Shown here: in pieces, positions 21,284-32,979 of the stretch
Numbering within the stretch: position 1 is the stretch's first letter
Layout: each line of letters begins with the position of its first letter
Origin: Glomus cerebriforme
Lineage: Eukaryota > Glomeromycota > Glomeromycetes > Glomerales > Glomeraceae
NCBI GenBank assembly: GCA_003550305.1
Contig: QKYT01000329.1
Span: 41,950-93,830 of the forward strand
DNA: 51,881 nucleotides
Direction: 5' to 3'
Made by a program: the position numbers and the translations under genes
The notes under the pieces: generated by a model
The model's database searches: none
Seen by the model: the letters and a program-made list of their open reading frames with translations, nothing else
What the model was told of the DNA's origin: nothing

Positions 21284-21918
21284 CTAATACTCGTTATTGA
21301 AATCGAGCTAGTTTGAATTTTCTTTATAATTAACATTCGACAAAAATATGTTTGAAGATATTAAACCAAGTCTATTAATTCGACAAGTTTATTAATTTTG
21401 ATGACTGAACATTCTTTTGGTGTTAGATAGATGTCTCGATACAAAGCGTCCTAATATCTAGTTAGTAAATCTAGGCTGCTCAGGACCAAAGTCGCGTTTG
21501 TAACTCTTGCTGGTCTAGTATAACGGTTTTAAGATAAAAACGTCACATTTTTCTCCACCGAAATCCTTAACTTCTTATTAAAGAATATATTTGTTTATAT
21601 CGCATATCACGACGTAAAAAAAAAAGATTCTGATCCTTCTCTAATTGTTCAAATTATATGATCGCCATTGATGATTTGATGATTGATGTAACATGCTATA
21701 TATTTAGATCCTTTTCGATAAAAAAAAGTTTTTTATTTGCATTACATTTAAATGAGTTTTCAATACACGACCATTTCAACAATCTCAGATAATTAGAACG
21801 TGATACTGAATACGGACGCGTCGAAGAGAGGTACAAAAAAGTAAATATCTTTACATCATTAATTTACTGACTTTTTATACGAATTTTCGCCTTAAACGAA
21901 GCTTTAGATAAATAATGA

Positions 21919-22188
21919 TCAAGCATGATTAAATTCATAGTATTTAACTATAATACATTTATTTTTACAATATTCCCTATCAACGGAAATAGAAAAAGGT
22001 TTATTCACGGAAATTATGTGAAAAGTCAATTTATGACTGACTGTTTCTACAAGTTCAATATCTTTTGGACTCATTATCGGTGACAAGTCTAAGATGTGAA
22101 TATTAAAGAACTTGGGAAGAGCTATAAATATCATTATTGAACAAATGAACGAAATTCTAATTAAGTAGTTAAAATTTTCTTTTAACAT
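21919..22188 (-). CDS. Hypothetical 89-aa protein with N-terminal hydrophobic segment
   Basis: The ORF starts MLKENFNYLIRISFICSIMI, a signal-anchor-like stretch (residues ~9-30), then reads LDLSPIMSPKDIELVETVSH and ends with a short Cys-containing segment (REYCKNKCIIVKYYEF). Upstream on the minus strand, TTATATTACTTATAACGCG could serve as a TATA-like region. No family is recognised. It may be a small secreted or membrane protein, or the first exon of the candidate minus-strand gene below it. Open frames of this length also arise by chance in this DNA. Confidence 0.35.
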   Translation of the reverse strand: MLKENFNYLIRISFICSIMIFIALPKFFNIHILDLSPIMSPKDIELVETVSHKLTFHIISVNKPFSISVDREYCKNKCIIVKYYEFNHA

Positions 22189-22313
22189 CAGTTATTTAAC
22201 CGTTGATTTCGTGATATCTGTATTAACTATGATTATATTTTAAGAAAAAAAGATCAGTGAACATGACGGTCGCGTTATAAGTAATATAAACTTGCTAAAA
22301 AAACAGACATTAG

Positions 22314-22539
22314 CAACTTGGTCTGGGATCTGAAACGAAAAGGTAAGATGATCAGACAATTAAGCAAATCAAAACTATATGTGATATTGTGATTATCTAA
22401 ATGTAATTAAATATTTTGGTCAAAATTTGATGATTATTATTTTTTTTTTAGATTCCCAGGTCGAACAACGTCGTTTATTTTGGCATTAATCTTGTACTAT
22501 AGCTACAAAAATACAAAACATTATCGATTTTATATCAAG
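22314..22539 (+). CDS. Candidate spliced exons (plus strand), unrecognised
   Basis: 22314-22342 follows a TAG acceptor and ends at a strong donor (AAAAG|GTAAGA). 22452-22539 follows a TTTTTTTTTTAG acceptor and ends at AAG|GTTTGA. Joined, the phases agree and read QLGLGSETKRFPGRTTSFIL and ALILYYSYKNTKHYRFYIK. The middle is hydrophobic. The next acceptor (TTTTTATAG at about 22675) gives ITQSFA and a stop, which could be the end. Splice-site quality is the main support; no homology is claimed. Confidence 0.3.
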
Positions 22540-22989
22540 GTTTGATTTTTAAAATCAAACATAACTTTACTTTTTCAAAAGAAAATCTGCTTTGTTTCTT
22601 TTCATATTCATTTTATACTTATGGTGTATTAAAATCAAATCGACATTTGTTATCTGTTTGCAATAAATTTTTATAGATAACACAAAGTTTTGCCTGAACC
22701 GTGTTTTATTTGGAATAGGGGGAAATCTTAAGACATCTCAAATAATTTTGATCATATTCAGTTAGATTAACTTATGTTGGCGAAAGTAATGTCGGTTAAT
22801 TTTTTAACGCCATGAATGAAATTTATAATAAATATATAATTTTTTTCTTACATTTTCTGAAAGATGAACAGAAATACATGTATTTTAGCATGCCATAGGC
22901 CACCTTCCCCAATAATGCATACTACAATCCAGCTTTGCGTTGCTAACTAACGCAAATTTTCATACTTTTTCCATCTTCTCGACAACCAG

Positions 22990-23195
22990 AGATCAGATTA
23001 GAACAATATTATAACCATTGGATTATGTGGTTCAAATGGAAATCTCGTGTAACACCTGATCGCCCTCAAATTCCAAGCAATTCATTTTCAAAGACAATAT
23101 TTCAAATTCAAAAAAGATCATTTGAATCATGTTACCATGAGGAATTCAATAGTGGTAGTTCCGACCGAATAGCAAAAGTTTTGTTACAACTATAA
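22990..23195 (+). CDS. Candidate terminal exon, unrecognised
   Basis: After a branch-like CTAAC (about 22950) and acceptor CAACCAG (22989), the frame reads IRLEQYYNHWIMWFKWKSRV, then TPDRPQIPSNSFSKTIFQIQ, KRSFESCYHEEFNSGSSDRI and AKVLLQL, with a TAA at 23193-23195. Arg, Pro, Ser, Glu and Trp use is unlike the poly-Lys/Ile/Asn translation of this AT-rich DNA, which favours real coding. It could be the last exon of the plus-strand gene starting near 22.3 kb, though the phase to the 22539 donor is uncertain. Confidence 0.35.
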
Positions 23196-23519
23196 GTGAA
23201 GTTCATTTGAATGTCGGTGATTGACAATTTTAGGACAAATAGTTCGTTAGACAATTTTGCAAAATTTTTAAAGTTCTAAGTGAACGAACAACGATATTAA
23301 TTCTGCCATGTTTTTTCTTATTTTTATAGATTTTAGGGCAAATTATTAGGTAGTATTTTCAAGAATCTTTTTAAAAGAATTATGATGTTACTGGATTTCA
23401 CTCCAATTACATTACTTCTTAGCATTTTAAAATGAGCATAAAAACAATACTAAGATCCTATTTTTTTTCTGTTGCTTTTTAAAGCAGCATTCCAAAGCCC
23501 AATTTAGTATTACCACGTT

Positions 23520-23835
23520 CAAAAAAAATGTGTAACACTCCCTTTCTGTATTATTTATTATTGTTGTATCCCAAACTTGACCGTCTTACAGGTCAAATCT
23601 TGAATATCCCAAAATCGAAATTTCAATTTCGAACTTAAATTTTGGAATGATTGATGTCCGAAATGGGATCGTGTCGGATCTTCTAATTTGGCATTTTTCA
23701 AATTAACCTAGTTTGGTGACCTCAAAACCAGTCAACCAGTCTCAAACCTGACCATCATCTAGGTTAGTTTGGGACTGGAATGTCCCAAAGTTAATCATAT
23801 CCCAGATCCGATTATTTGGGATGACCCAAATTTGA
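23520..23835. repeat. Internally repetitive segment rich in CCCAAA/GGTCAA words
   Basis: Repeated and inverted words: CCCAAACTTGACC, ACAGGTCAAATC, TCCCAAAATCG, GGGATCGTGTCGG, CTCAAACCTGACCATC, TTTGGGACTGG, TTTGGGATGACCCAAATTTG. Distantly similar phrases occur at 27430-27610 and 33555-33660. No coding frame. Probably a non-autonomous repeat whose ends I cannot define. Confidence 0.4.
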
Positions 23836-24842
23836 TCGAGATTATCGCATGATATTTTTATTGTAAAAGATTTTTTTCTATTTTTCTAATAAAATTTCGT
23901 CATTTATTTGATTCTTTTAAGACTGGCATTTAATGTGTTTTTTATAATAAAAAAAATCACGCTTGAATTGAGATATGGGATCTAAGTTCACGACAATTTA
24001 AGGGATAATTAAGCGATTTGCTTGATTTTAAAAATTTGAAAAATGCTACGGTACGATTATATAAAAGAAAAAGAATTTATTTGAAGATATTATGACGAAT
24101 GGTGAATATTAATGAGAGTTTTGGGAAATTAATAAGTAGAATATTATATATAATTCAATGAAAAAGTACATAATCTAAAGTTAAACTTTCCATAGTTTTT
24201 TTATGTTCCATTAAGTTATCACGTGGTTATGTATTTTATGGCCATCTAGAAACTATCTTTTATATATTGAAGTGGTTCAAATTTTCATATTACTTCACAT
24301 GTAAATTATTCATTTCCTTTTAGACGCGTTTTATTTTTATGCAAGTTAAGAAAACTTAAACATTACCATTGTTTATATAAGATAACGAAAAATTTTAATA
24401 TACTGTATATGCACAAACTATTTCCAAAATTGATTACTATAATGTATGGGAAAAAAAGTTCATAACGGTTTTTATTACTAGATGGTTATAATTTATCTTA
24501 ATAAATAAATTGAATTTTTAATCTTTTATTAAAAGAAATTAATTTTGTATAAATTTTAATCGGACAAATTTATTTTAAAATTTACCCAAATCCCATTATC
24601 AATAATCTCTTGTTTTTTCATATCGAAAGAAGTTCATTGAATGTCAACTAAAATCGCAAATTTTGATATGGTGATGATAAAATCATTTCAAACTTTTCAT
24701 TAGAATACCATAAATTGAATAATTACTTGTTTAAGCTATAGAATTCGGAAATTATTGTCATTGTTTATCTTTTTGATCATTTTCTATATTTTGTGTTAGG
24801 AAACCATTTGTTTTTTTTCCCTAACAAAACTTCTATCAACAC
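23836..24842. other. AT-rich gene-free stretch
   Basis: No supported gene, RNA or repeat with recognisable ends. Confidence 0.4.
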
Positions 24843-24925
24843 CAATCGGTATCGGTTGGTTACCGATTGATACCGACTGATACCGTTCGATACCGTATCG
24901 ATACCGTAATACCGTTTAAACCGAT
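24843..24925. repeat. Short degenerate tandem of GATACCG
   Basis: About eight variants of GATACCG/AATACCG/TTACCG at 8-12-bp spacing between 24850 and 24925. Followed at 25020 by an A-run of more than 20. Confidence 0.7.
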
Positions 24926-25451
24926 TAGTACTGATCATACGATTTAAATTCCAAATATGCAGTTTTGTGTTATATATTAACTATTTTTGATTGAAATTGA
25001 AATTGAACACCGTTTAAGGTAAAAAAAAAAAAAAAAAAAAATCTTTTAAGAATCAAATAAAGTTTTGATGGTGCTTTTTATTATAACTCAAGTTTTTAAT
25101 ACTAACTAATCAATGCGTGACGCGCGTTTTTTTTAAAAGAAAAAAAAAAGAGAAGTTTGAAAATTATAAATTAAAAAAAAAAACTTTCGTATTATCATTT
25201 TAATTTCATTGAGCTTTATTAATTTTATTCTTTTACATAAAATTTCACTTCGCTAATCTCTATCTTTTACATTAAAATTTTCGTTTTTCACCTCCTTTGA
25301 TCAAGTTTCAATTAGCTTTGTTATACTAAATTTCGTTTGGTTTCGTTTCCTACCCTCATTTCCTCAATTCCTATCTTGGCTCGAGATAATCCAAAAAAAA
25401 AGAGCAAACCAAGGGATTTCTCAAGCATCTCCTTCGATGTGATTGGATAAT

Positions 25452-25663
25452 CACTGATCGAAGTGATGTGGTGTCCATCATAGATACCCTGATGTCTACA
25501 GTGGAAACCTATCCAATTTTCATTAGGTATCTAAGACATTTCAAAAAAAAAAAAAAAAGATGGAAACTTCATTAATATTAAGAGTACATTATGGAAATTG
25601 AACACATTTTCATAGGATGTTCATAGTGGAAACTAGATTGAAACTATATCACATCGACTAGTA
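25452..25663 (+). mobile_element. MITE family CACTGATCGAAGTGATG, copy A
   Basis: Starts CACTGATCGAAGTGATGTGG and ends ATATCACATCGACTAGT, an imperfect inverted pair. Internal inverted words are CCTATCCAATTTTCATTAGG and ATGGAAATTGAACAC. Same family as 26412-26592 (inverted) and 34600-34812. CACT ends again hint at a CACTA-type element. No ORF. Confidence 0.7.
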
Positions 25664-25986
25664 TTAATCCATGATGAAATCAATAAAATATACTTGAAGC
25701 AAAAGGAATTGTACTCATTATTTACAAGTAAAGATGAACCGTTACAAGTAGTATGTCATGGAGAGATAAAGTGATAGCAATTAGTAAAGAAAAATGACAA
25801 TCGAAAGATGAATACAAGATCAATACAATTATGAACCTTACTTGCAACATTACAAATTTCTTACATTAATATGTTCATTCTAAGATTGAGGGTACTCTTT
25901 TGATTTTATTATAGATATACGATTTTATTTACTAGAAAAATTCATTCTTATTATATAAAATAGAAATGCTTCGTATTAATTGAAAA

Positions 25987-26169
25987 TCATTGAAAAAAAG
26001 GTGGTTTGTAACTCATTGGTTGTTCACCGAAATAGAGAACTCTCTTACTCTGTATTTTTATCGGCCAATCCGGTCCACACCCAAAATCAACATTGCAAAT
26101 TTCTAATATTATTTGAGCTTTTTTTCCGTCATTGTTGATAGGAATATATATTTCTATTGGCATCACCAC
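25987..26169 (-). CDS. Hypothetical 60-aa ORF or 3' exon
   Basis: Reads MPIEIYIPINNDGKKAQIIL, then EICNVDFGCGPDWPIKIQSK and RVLYFGEQPMSYKPPFFQ. The frame is open upstream to about 26205, so it may be a final exon rather than a whole gene. Gly/Pro/Asp/Trp content is above background. It sits between two inverted MITE copies. No family recognised. Confidence 0.3.
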   Translation of the reverse strand: MVMPIEIYIPINNDGKKAQIILEICNVDFGCGPDWPIKIQSKRVLYFGEQPMSYKPPFFQ

Positions 26170-26411
26170 ACGAAAACCCCTATTAAATAGTTTCAGAAAA
26201 TTAGGAATTCACGGCGAAACGGTAGGGAAAACGATGAACCACCCTCTAAAAAAACTTACCAACTCGATAATTCAATGCAGCCTAAATCCAATCAGATCCC
26301 AATTAGATATCCACAGGTTGTTAAATTATTGACTACAAGTATCTCAGAAATGACTGGCAAGAAATAGAAAATTTAAAATTCTTTTATTAATAATTTCATT
26401 TTTTATTTCTT

Positions 26412-26592
26412 AAGTTTTAACACAGTTTCTACGAAAAACCTATAGAAACCTGTCCAATTTCCATGATGTGCATCTTAATGAAATTTCCATTTTTTTTTTT
26501 TGGAAATTTCTTAGATACCTAATGGAAATTGGACAGGCTTCCACTTTAGACACCAGTCTACAATGTTGAAAACTTCATCACTTCGACTAGTG
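26412..26592 (-). mobile_element. MITE family CACTGATCGAAGTGATG, copy C (inverted)
   Basis: In minus orientation it starts CACTAGTCGAAGTGATGAAG and carries GCCTGTCCAATTTCCATTAG and CATCATGGAAATTGGACAGG, themselves an inverted pair. Homologous to copies A and B. Its far end is degraded. Confidence 0.65.
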
Positions 26593-26599
26593 AGTATTT

Positions 26600-29500
26600 A
26601 TCTAAAATAATAAAAGTAACCAATGTTAGTGAATATGAAAAAAAAAAGAATTAAGATTTACTTCAACTTTTGAATTAGTTTATGATCTTTCCAAAGATTT
26701 ATGCTCGTAATTGTTATTTCAATAAAAAAAAAAATTACATATTACGAAAAATTATACAATTTCATAGCATAAAAATATTTACCGTGTTGATCCTATGATA
26801 CTCGTTCTATTTAATTAGAAAATTTAAAATTTTTACTTGATTACGGACCCGAATAATAATGATACCACAATATTCAGAAAATTATTATTTACCGAAATCT
26901 TAACTACTGCTACGAAAGTTTAAACCAGTTGACGTTTAATAATTTTTGTAAATAATCACCTGATTGAAAATGAAAATCCGGCCGAAATTAAATTTTCTCG
27001 GCCCGAGTTATGTAGATCAGCCTTCTATCGTAACAAACGATAGAAAAGTATCTGCTTCCCTGGGGGGGGGATATCAAACCGTAAAAATAATTTTTAAACT
27101 ACAAATAATTAAAAAATATTTATTTTAAAACGATCTTATTTAAAAAATATTAAATCAACAAAATCTTAAATGGTTTGTAAGTAAAGAAGAAGAAGAATAT
27201 ACTGTATATATATATATCATAAACTGTTGTTTTGAACTCATTTATTTGAAAAATAACTAGATTCTCTACTGCTGAAAAAAAAAAACCAGGAATAATTTCA
27301 GCTAATTGTAAAAAAAAATGACCTTTTTTTCTGCCCACTATTTTAAAGGTTCTTATTATTTTTTGAAAAAAAAAAGGTGCCATTCTAAAACGACCGATTC
27401 TATATTTCGAATTACTTTAGAAATTTAAAAACCGGTTGTAACATTAAAACCGGGTCTAGATCCAAACAGGATTTATTTTGGGAAACCGAGTCTAATATAA
27501 CAGGTTTATGCACGCCAACATCATAAAGTAAATTTACCCCCTTGTTTCCCTAATTTATTGGGATCAACCTGTTTGATCAAACCGGTTCAGGAGTAAATAC
27601 AACCGAATCCGACCTATCTTGATCCAATCAATGAAACAATAATAATATATGTTCCAGGATCTCATTCATAGGATTTTTTTTTATTTTAAGATTTAAGATT
27701 GTTCAAATTAAAAAAAAAAAATTGTTCGCGAAAATTTAGTTTCAATATAATGTTTTTAGCATACAAAAAGTTTCATAATGTGAGAAATGAAAATATTAAA
27801 CGAAAAGAAAAAGATAAAAAAAGAAGATTTATTTATTCATATTATGTAATAAAGACATTTATTAATAGATCATTAACGGAGAGTAACTCCTTAAACGGCC
27901 GATTTTAAGTTTTGTGTTTAAAAAAACATTATATACATATATGGATATAACATAATAATTTATTAATAATCAAATAAATGCATTCTTATTTATAAAATAT
28001 GTATTTAATTAATAAAAATAATAATTTGTTGCGAAATCTATAATCTATTAGTCTTCGTGGGTTTTTTTCTTATCGTTATTAATTTCTCACGAAATAGATC
28101 ATGAGCCCGGTATCACGCTATCAATTAATAATTTCTTTGCTAGAAATTCACACAGGAAATAGTATTATCCGGATATATCTACGGATTATCCAATTGGTAA
28201 AATTAGGTACTATTAAAATGAAATCTAAAATTCTTTATTGGAATCATTCGTAATACCTTATAATATATTTTTGATTTTTTAATTGTTTCCAAAAAAAATA
28301 ATCAAGTGAAAATGTGATGACGCGATGCATATTTTAATTAAATAAATAATGTATAAATTTTTTTTTTAAGGTTTATTATTTTGTGAAACGATTTAATTAA
28401 TTATTTGTGATATTGATCTTGTTCGATTTAAAAAGTTTAATTGATCGATCATAACATCTTAGAATTAATATTTAATATCGTTATCTTTTATAAACAACCA
28501 TAATAACATACAATAACATACATTTATATATATATAATAAGAAGAATAGTAATTTAAATGAATTGATTTACTATCAAATAATATTGTTTCGAATCAATTC
28601 AATTGAAGTATCCACAAAGAGTTATTTATATTACTTATTTAGGTATTATTAGAATTATTACTTAATGCGCGGACTCGGAGGAAATTTTTTATAAACGGAT
28701 AATCCGGATCGACTAGAAAAAGCTTTTACTGTCAATAGTTGTTCCAATACCAATTATGTTCAGTCATATGCAAAAAATGCGGCACGAGTTGATTCGGTGA
28801 TAAACTTAATCTTTTTTTTTTTCTTATTGAATCCGAATTGAGAGCAAAGTCTTGCCATATGATTTCTTTATGAACACAAGCATTAATTTTCTGCATTCAT
28901 CCTATATAAACAAAACAAAGAATGTCTCAAGTATGATTCGTTCAAAGAAACTCATTTAACATGTAGAGAAATTTTTTTTTTGAAAGTTAGAGTTATACAA
29001 CATGAATGACCCCCTCAAAAAAAAGATTGAAACACTAATTAAATCTTTTTTTTCATATATAATGTAACAGACATAAACAAACAAATAGACCATATTTACT
29101 ATTTTTGTTATGATGAGATTGAGAATCGGACTTGAATTTTAAAACTTAAACCGATATTATTTTCCATAATAGGGTTCTTTAATAAGACTATTTTTTTGTA
29201 AACAAAAACAACAGTAAAATTTTATCACGAAAAATGTCTTTATTCTTTATTTTTTTTAAAATGTTTTTATTTTATTAGATAATAAATTATTAATAATTTT
29301 ACAAAGGCGTGAAAACATAGAATTTTTTTTTTTCGAATAGAATCATGTATTAAATACATTAAGTGCTAGATTACAAGAAAATTCTAATATTTGACAGTTT
29401 TAACTTTGCATTTTTTTTTTTTTTTTTTTTCCTCCGAATAATAATCATGAGACAACTTTGTTTTCTTTTAGGGAATCAAATAATTATAATCAGTATAATT

Positions 29501-30690
29501 GAAATAGATAATGCAAAAATAAATATTTATGCAGGTTAACTGTTGTCATTTAAAAAAAGCATTAGATTTATTTTTATAACCAATAATTTTCGAGATATTA
29601 TGAAAAATGTTTTTTGTTGTGTCAATTAACTGATTACTTAAAGTAGGCTTAGCCATGAAATGTGATCACAATGCTATTGAAAATCTATTTTTATCATTAT
29701 GATCGAGAATGTCAATCCCAAAATTCGGTAATTATTATGGTAATTATTTCCCGGTATAGTTCATCTTTGAATCAGGGCATTTCAGCCAATCAGAAAATTA
29801 GGAATTTGTATAACCATAAATAGAAAGATTCCGTTTTTTTTAAAATTTGTATCACCCTTTATTGTTATTATTTCCAAATTAATACAATTCATTTTAAAAT
29901 ATATTTAAATTTCTAAAATTAAAAAAGTTTTTTTTTAAAGTTTTTTTTTTAAAAAATAAAAAATCTCAAAAATTTGATTTTGAGATCTTTTTTTTTTTCG
30001 GAAGAATCATCGGAGATAAATATTTAATTCATGTAATATAATAACAGATAATAAATAACATAACAGTGTGATTATTATTTTTAACAAACATTTTCAAACA
30101 TTTGCACAAAGGGAGATCTCATATGTTGAAAATGTCGTTTATTTTAATTTTTATTTTATTTTATTTTTTTTTTAAATTAAAAGAATATGTTAATTTATTT
30201 ATTTATATTTTTATAACATAATACATAATTCATATTTATATTTTTATTAATTTATTTATATTCATAAACATTGCATAAGAAATTTTAATTTTATAGATTT
30301 ACTATGGGAAAATTAAGGGTGTCTTAATTACGTGATGTGTACTTTTGAACATGATATTATTATATCACGTTCTCTTGAATTAAATTTTAAAAACATCAAT
30401 GCATAATAAACCTTAAAAGAGAAAACTTTAAAAAAATGGAAACTTATTATAATTACGACATCGATTGAAAAAGATGTTGTTTTTTATTTAATCTATAAGA
30501 TTGTATACATAAAAATAAAAATATTTAATGATGATAATTTTTTTTTAAATGGTAAAAAGAAAAAAAATAGACTATTTTTTGTTTTTTTTTTTATCTGTAC
30601 ATATAAAAAAAAATGTTTTTTTTTTTTTATAAAAAAACATTGATAAAATAATACTAAAGAAGAAAAAAAAAAAGATAATAAAATAATAAA
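26600..30690. other. Long AT-rich region without a supported gene
   Basis: About 4 kb of AT-rich sequence with long A and T runs (for example near 27265, 29320, 29410, 30165, 30615). ORFs at 27150-27383 (minus) and 27699-27908 (plus) are Lys/Phe/Ile-rich and not convincing. A CCGG/GGTC-rich patch lies at 27430-27610. A G-run of nine occurs near 27063. No tRNA, rRNA or transposase signature seen. Confidence 0.45.
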
Positions 30691-30695
30691 ATTAC

Positions 30696-31559
30696 TTAAT
30701 CCTGAAAAGTAAAAAGATTATTATAAAAATATGATAAAGATAACGGTTCGGTTTGGTGTTGATAATTATGAGGAATGATATGACCGTTATAATCCGTAAA
30801 ATCTATTTGATTATTATGATGGTGATTATTACTCGTTTGATTATTATTTAAAATAAATGCATTATCGTCCATCTCGAAATTATCAAAAGAAGTGGATGGA
30901 TATAAGGCAGGGAGAAGCGATTGTTGTGGAGCGGAACAAGAGGGAGGAGGTACTAAGGATTCTACAGATCCTACGGATACTATGGGTGCTGTGGATACTA
31001 CTGGTATTACGGGTTTTACAGATCCTACGGATACTACGGGTGATGTAGGTATTACTGGTATTATGGATCTTACAGATCCTACGGTTCCTATGGGTCTTTC
31101 TATTTGTGGAGGTGTAGGAGGAGTAGCGGTTGATGCTGGTAATTGAACTGGAAATGAATAATAGGGTTTATAAGATCTATCTTTCAAAGAAGATACTGTC
31201 ATTTTTTTGTAGATAGATGACGTTCTTCTGTAATGAATTTCATATACTCGATCTGCCAACTTCTTGTAGATATCCTTTTCTTCTGGAGAGGCTCCTTTCC
31301 ACAATATACCAGTTACTTTACTAATTACTCGCATGTTGAAAGTACCTTTACGAGTTGCCTCTTCATGAACATTTCTTCTACAGACAAGGAACGCATTCGG
31401 AGATCTTTTTGGTCTTCGGAACGATAAATTTGTTAAATTATCTGTAGGCGAAAGAAAGGATTCAGGATTGTTAAGCATAGGAGGAAATATATTATTTCTA
31501 TCCAATCTAACTATCAAAGACATAGCCAGATCTTCAATTGAAAAATTATGTGTAGTCAT
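30696..31559 (-). CDS. HMG-box protein (MATA_HMG-like), 287 aa
   Basis: A DNA-binding protein with one HMG box, the type found in fungal mating-type and sex-determining regulators and greatly multiplied in Rhizophagus. The box spans residues ~49-112: RPKRSPNAFLVCRRNV, then TFNMRVISKVTGILWKGASP and EEKDIYKKLADRVYEIHYRR. The N-terminus (MTTHNFSIEDLAMSLIVRLD) matches the paralogue at 38691, so I start at the ATG at 31557-31559, not the in-frame ATG 51 bases upstream. After the box comes a Pro/Thr stretch, then three 18-aa repeats (VSVGSVKPVIPVVSTAPI type, residues ~159-203), then an Asn/His-rich tail (NNHHHNNQ). The repeats and tail look like a low-complexity regulatory region. Single exon, no intron needed. 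It acts presumably in the nucleus; targets are unknown. HMG identity is solid; a mating role is not implied. Confidence 0.9.
   Translation of the reverse strand: MTTHNFSIEDLAMSLIVRLDRNNIFPPMLNNPESFLSPTDNLTNLSFRRPKRSPNAFLVCRRNVHEEATRKGTFNMRVISKVTGILWKGASPEEKDIYKKLADRVYEIHYRRTSSIYKKMTVSSLKDRSYKPYYSFPVQLPASTATPPTPPQIERPIGTVGSVRSIIPVIPTSPVVSVGSVKPVIPVVSTAPIVSVGSVESLVPPPSCSAPQQSLLPALYPSTSFDNFEMDDNAFILNNNQTSNNHHHNNQIDFTDYNGHIIPHNYQHQTEPLSLSYFYNNLFTFQD
30950..31095. repeat. ~54-bp coding tandem repeat inside the HMG gene
   Basis: DNA counterpart of the three 18-aa Val/Pro/Ser units. On the plus strand it shows as repeats of CAGATCCTACGGATACTA and GGTATTACTGG. It also creates long spurious ORFs on the opposite strand. 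Confidence 0.75.
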
Positions 31560-32577
31560 TTTAATGAGATTAAACTTATAAAGTAAGGTAAGTGAAGTTT
31601 CGAGTTTCAAGGCCTGCCTGTAAGCGTTTTGTTTGATTTGCGAGAATTTTTGTTTTTTTTTTTTTTTTGTAAATGAGGTTTTATGAGAATTTTTTTTTTT
31701 TTGTTTGAATTGTGAGGTTTGGTAAAGATTTTTACTGATTTATATTTGAAGAATTTTATTATTTTAGTTACTAGGTTTTTTTTTTTGGTTAAATCTGAAT
31801 GAATTGAAAAAGAATGTCGAAGAAAAATTGGTCCTTTTATAATAAAATAATTCAATTAAAAATTCTTGTTTTTCTTTATTTTTATTACGTTTTTTCTTTA
31901 TAATTTGAACCTAAACAAACAATGTTTTAATTCATGATACTTGAAGCAAATGAAGTAACAAATTAGGTTACAGAGGACATAACTTGTCAGAAAAACGATT
32001 TCCTTGTTTATTCGATGTATACTTGAAATAAATTTGTGAAGCTTCCAAGTTTCAAAGTGGTATGAATAAGGAAATTTCTTTCCAATCTATGATTACACAA
32101 ATTAATAATCAAAAGATATCATGAAGGGAATTTTTTTTGCTTGGATAATCGGAATACAAACAAATTACATTATTTTAAGTTGATTGGTAAACAATAAAAG
32201 GGTTTATATTACAAAAAAAAAATTTTTGAATTAATATTTTTCACGCTACTCAAAAAACAAAACAAAAAAAAAAAAAATCTAAAATTTTTTTCTTTGTAGA
32301 AAAAGATCGTATAAAGATAACTAACTATTTTAATATTAAAATTATAAATTCGGAAAATGTTCTTTCATTACATCACCAAATTTATCTTGAACTTTTTCCT
32401 CTCCAATTTATATAAATATATAAATATAAATAAATAAATAAAATTAAAATTAAAATTATATCAAAAAATATATCAAAAATTAAAAAAGTTTTGTTTCCAA
32501 ATATATACATAAAATTAAAACTCGGACATATTTCCTCATTTAGAAACATAGATATTGGATAATGTTTTATCAAAATT
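31560..32577. other. Upstream region of the HMG gene; no further gene supported
   Basis: Contains long T-runs (31660, 31695, 31780) and AT-rich filler. A Lys-rich minus ORF at 31607-31855 is made by these runs and is left out. The HMG promoter should lie here; no clear TATA-INR pair was singled out. Confidence 0.4.
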
Positions 32578-32979
32578 TTACATTTTTTTACATTTAGCGA
32601 GGTATTTTAGGTATTGATATTCGGGGCTATTAATAGATCTTTGTGTATTATTACGATATGTTATTACGATATGCACATTAAAATTCCTCAAGTAAAGAAA
32701 TGATTTTTTAAAAAGGAACGATAATGATAAGGATTTAGATATGTCAATAGAAGATTTTTCCAAAGAACAGTTATTCACAAAGAATAATATTAAAAAAAAG
32801 GGCATATGATTCTTTGTAGTTAACATTAATGTATAATTCTTACAAAAAAAAACAAAAACAAAAAGAAATAAGTGGCGCGCATTGATAACATTAAAGGGGT
32901 TTGTTTCGCAGCAGGGTCCATGACAATCCTCTAACCCCAAATACAGTACTAGGTTGGTCCCTGACCCATCTCTGACCAA
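32578..32979 (-). CDS. Doubtful 133-aa ORF
   Basis: Starts MVRDGSGTNLVLYLGLEDCH, has a hydrophobic Phe/Val block (LFLFVFVFF), then SIDISKSLSLSFLFKKSFLY and ends SINSPEYQYLKYLAKCKKM. No domain recognised. Its length is the main argument. The Phe/Val block comes from an AAACAAAAACAAAAAG tract, which argues against a real gene. Confidence 0.2.
   Translation of the reverse strand: MVRDGSGTNLVLYLGLEDCHGPCCETNPFNVINARHLFLFVFVFFCKNYTLMLTTKNHMPFFLILFFVNNCSLEKSSIDISKSLSLSFLFKKSFLYLRNFNVHIVITYRNNTQRSINSPEYQYLKYLAKCKKM

Noticed and set aside
27150..27908. Two 69-77-aa ORFs (minus 27150-27383, plus 27699-27908)
   Set aside because: Composition is Lys/Phe/Ile noise from AT-rich DNA, with no splice or family support.
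30857..31427. Plus-strand ORFs rich in Thr/Asp/Gly opposite the HMG gene
   Set aside because: Shadows of the real minus-strand gene, kept open by its coding repeats.
31607..31855. Lys-rich 82-aa ORF upstream of the first HMG gene
   Set aside because: It is generated by poly-T runs and overlaps the likely promoter/5' UTR.
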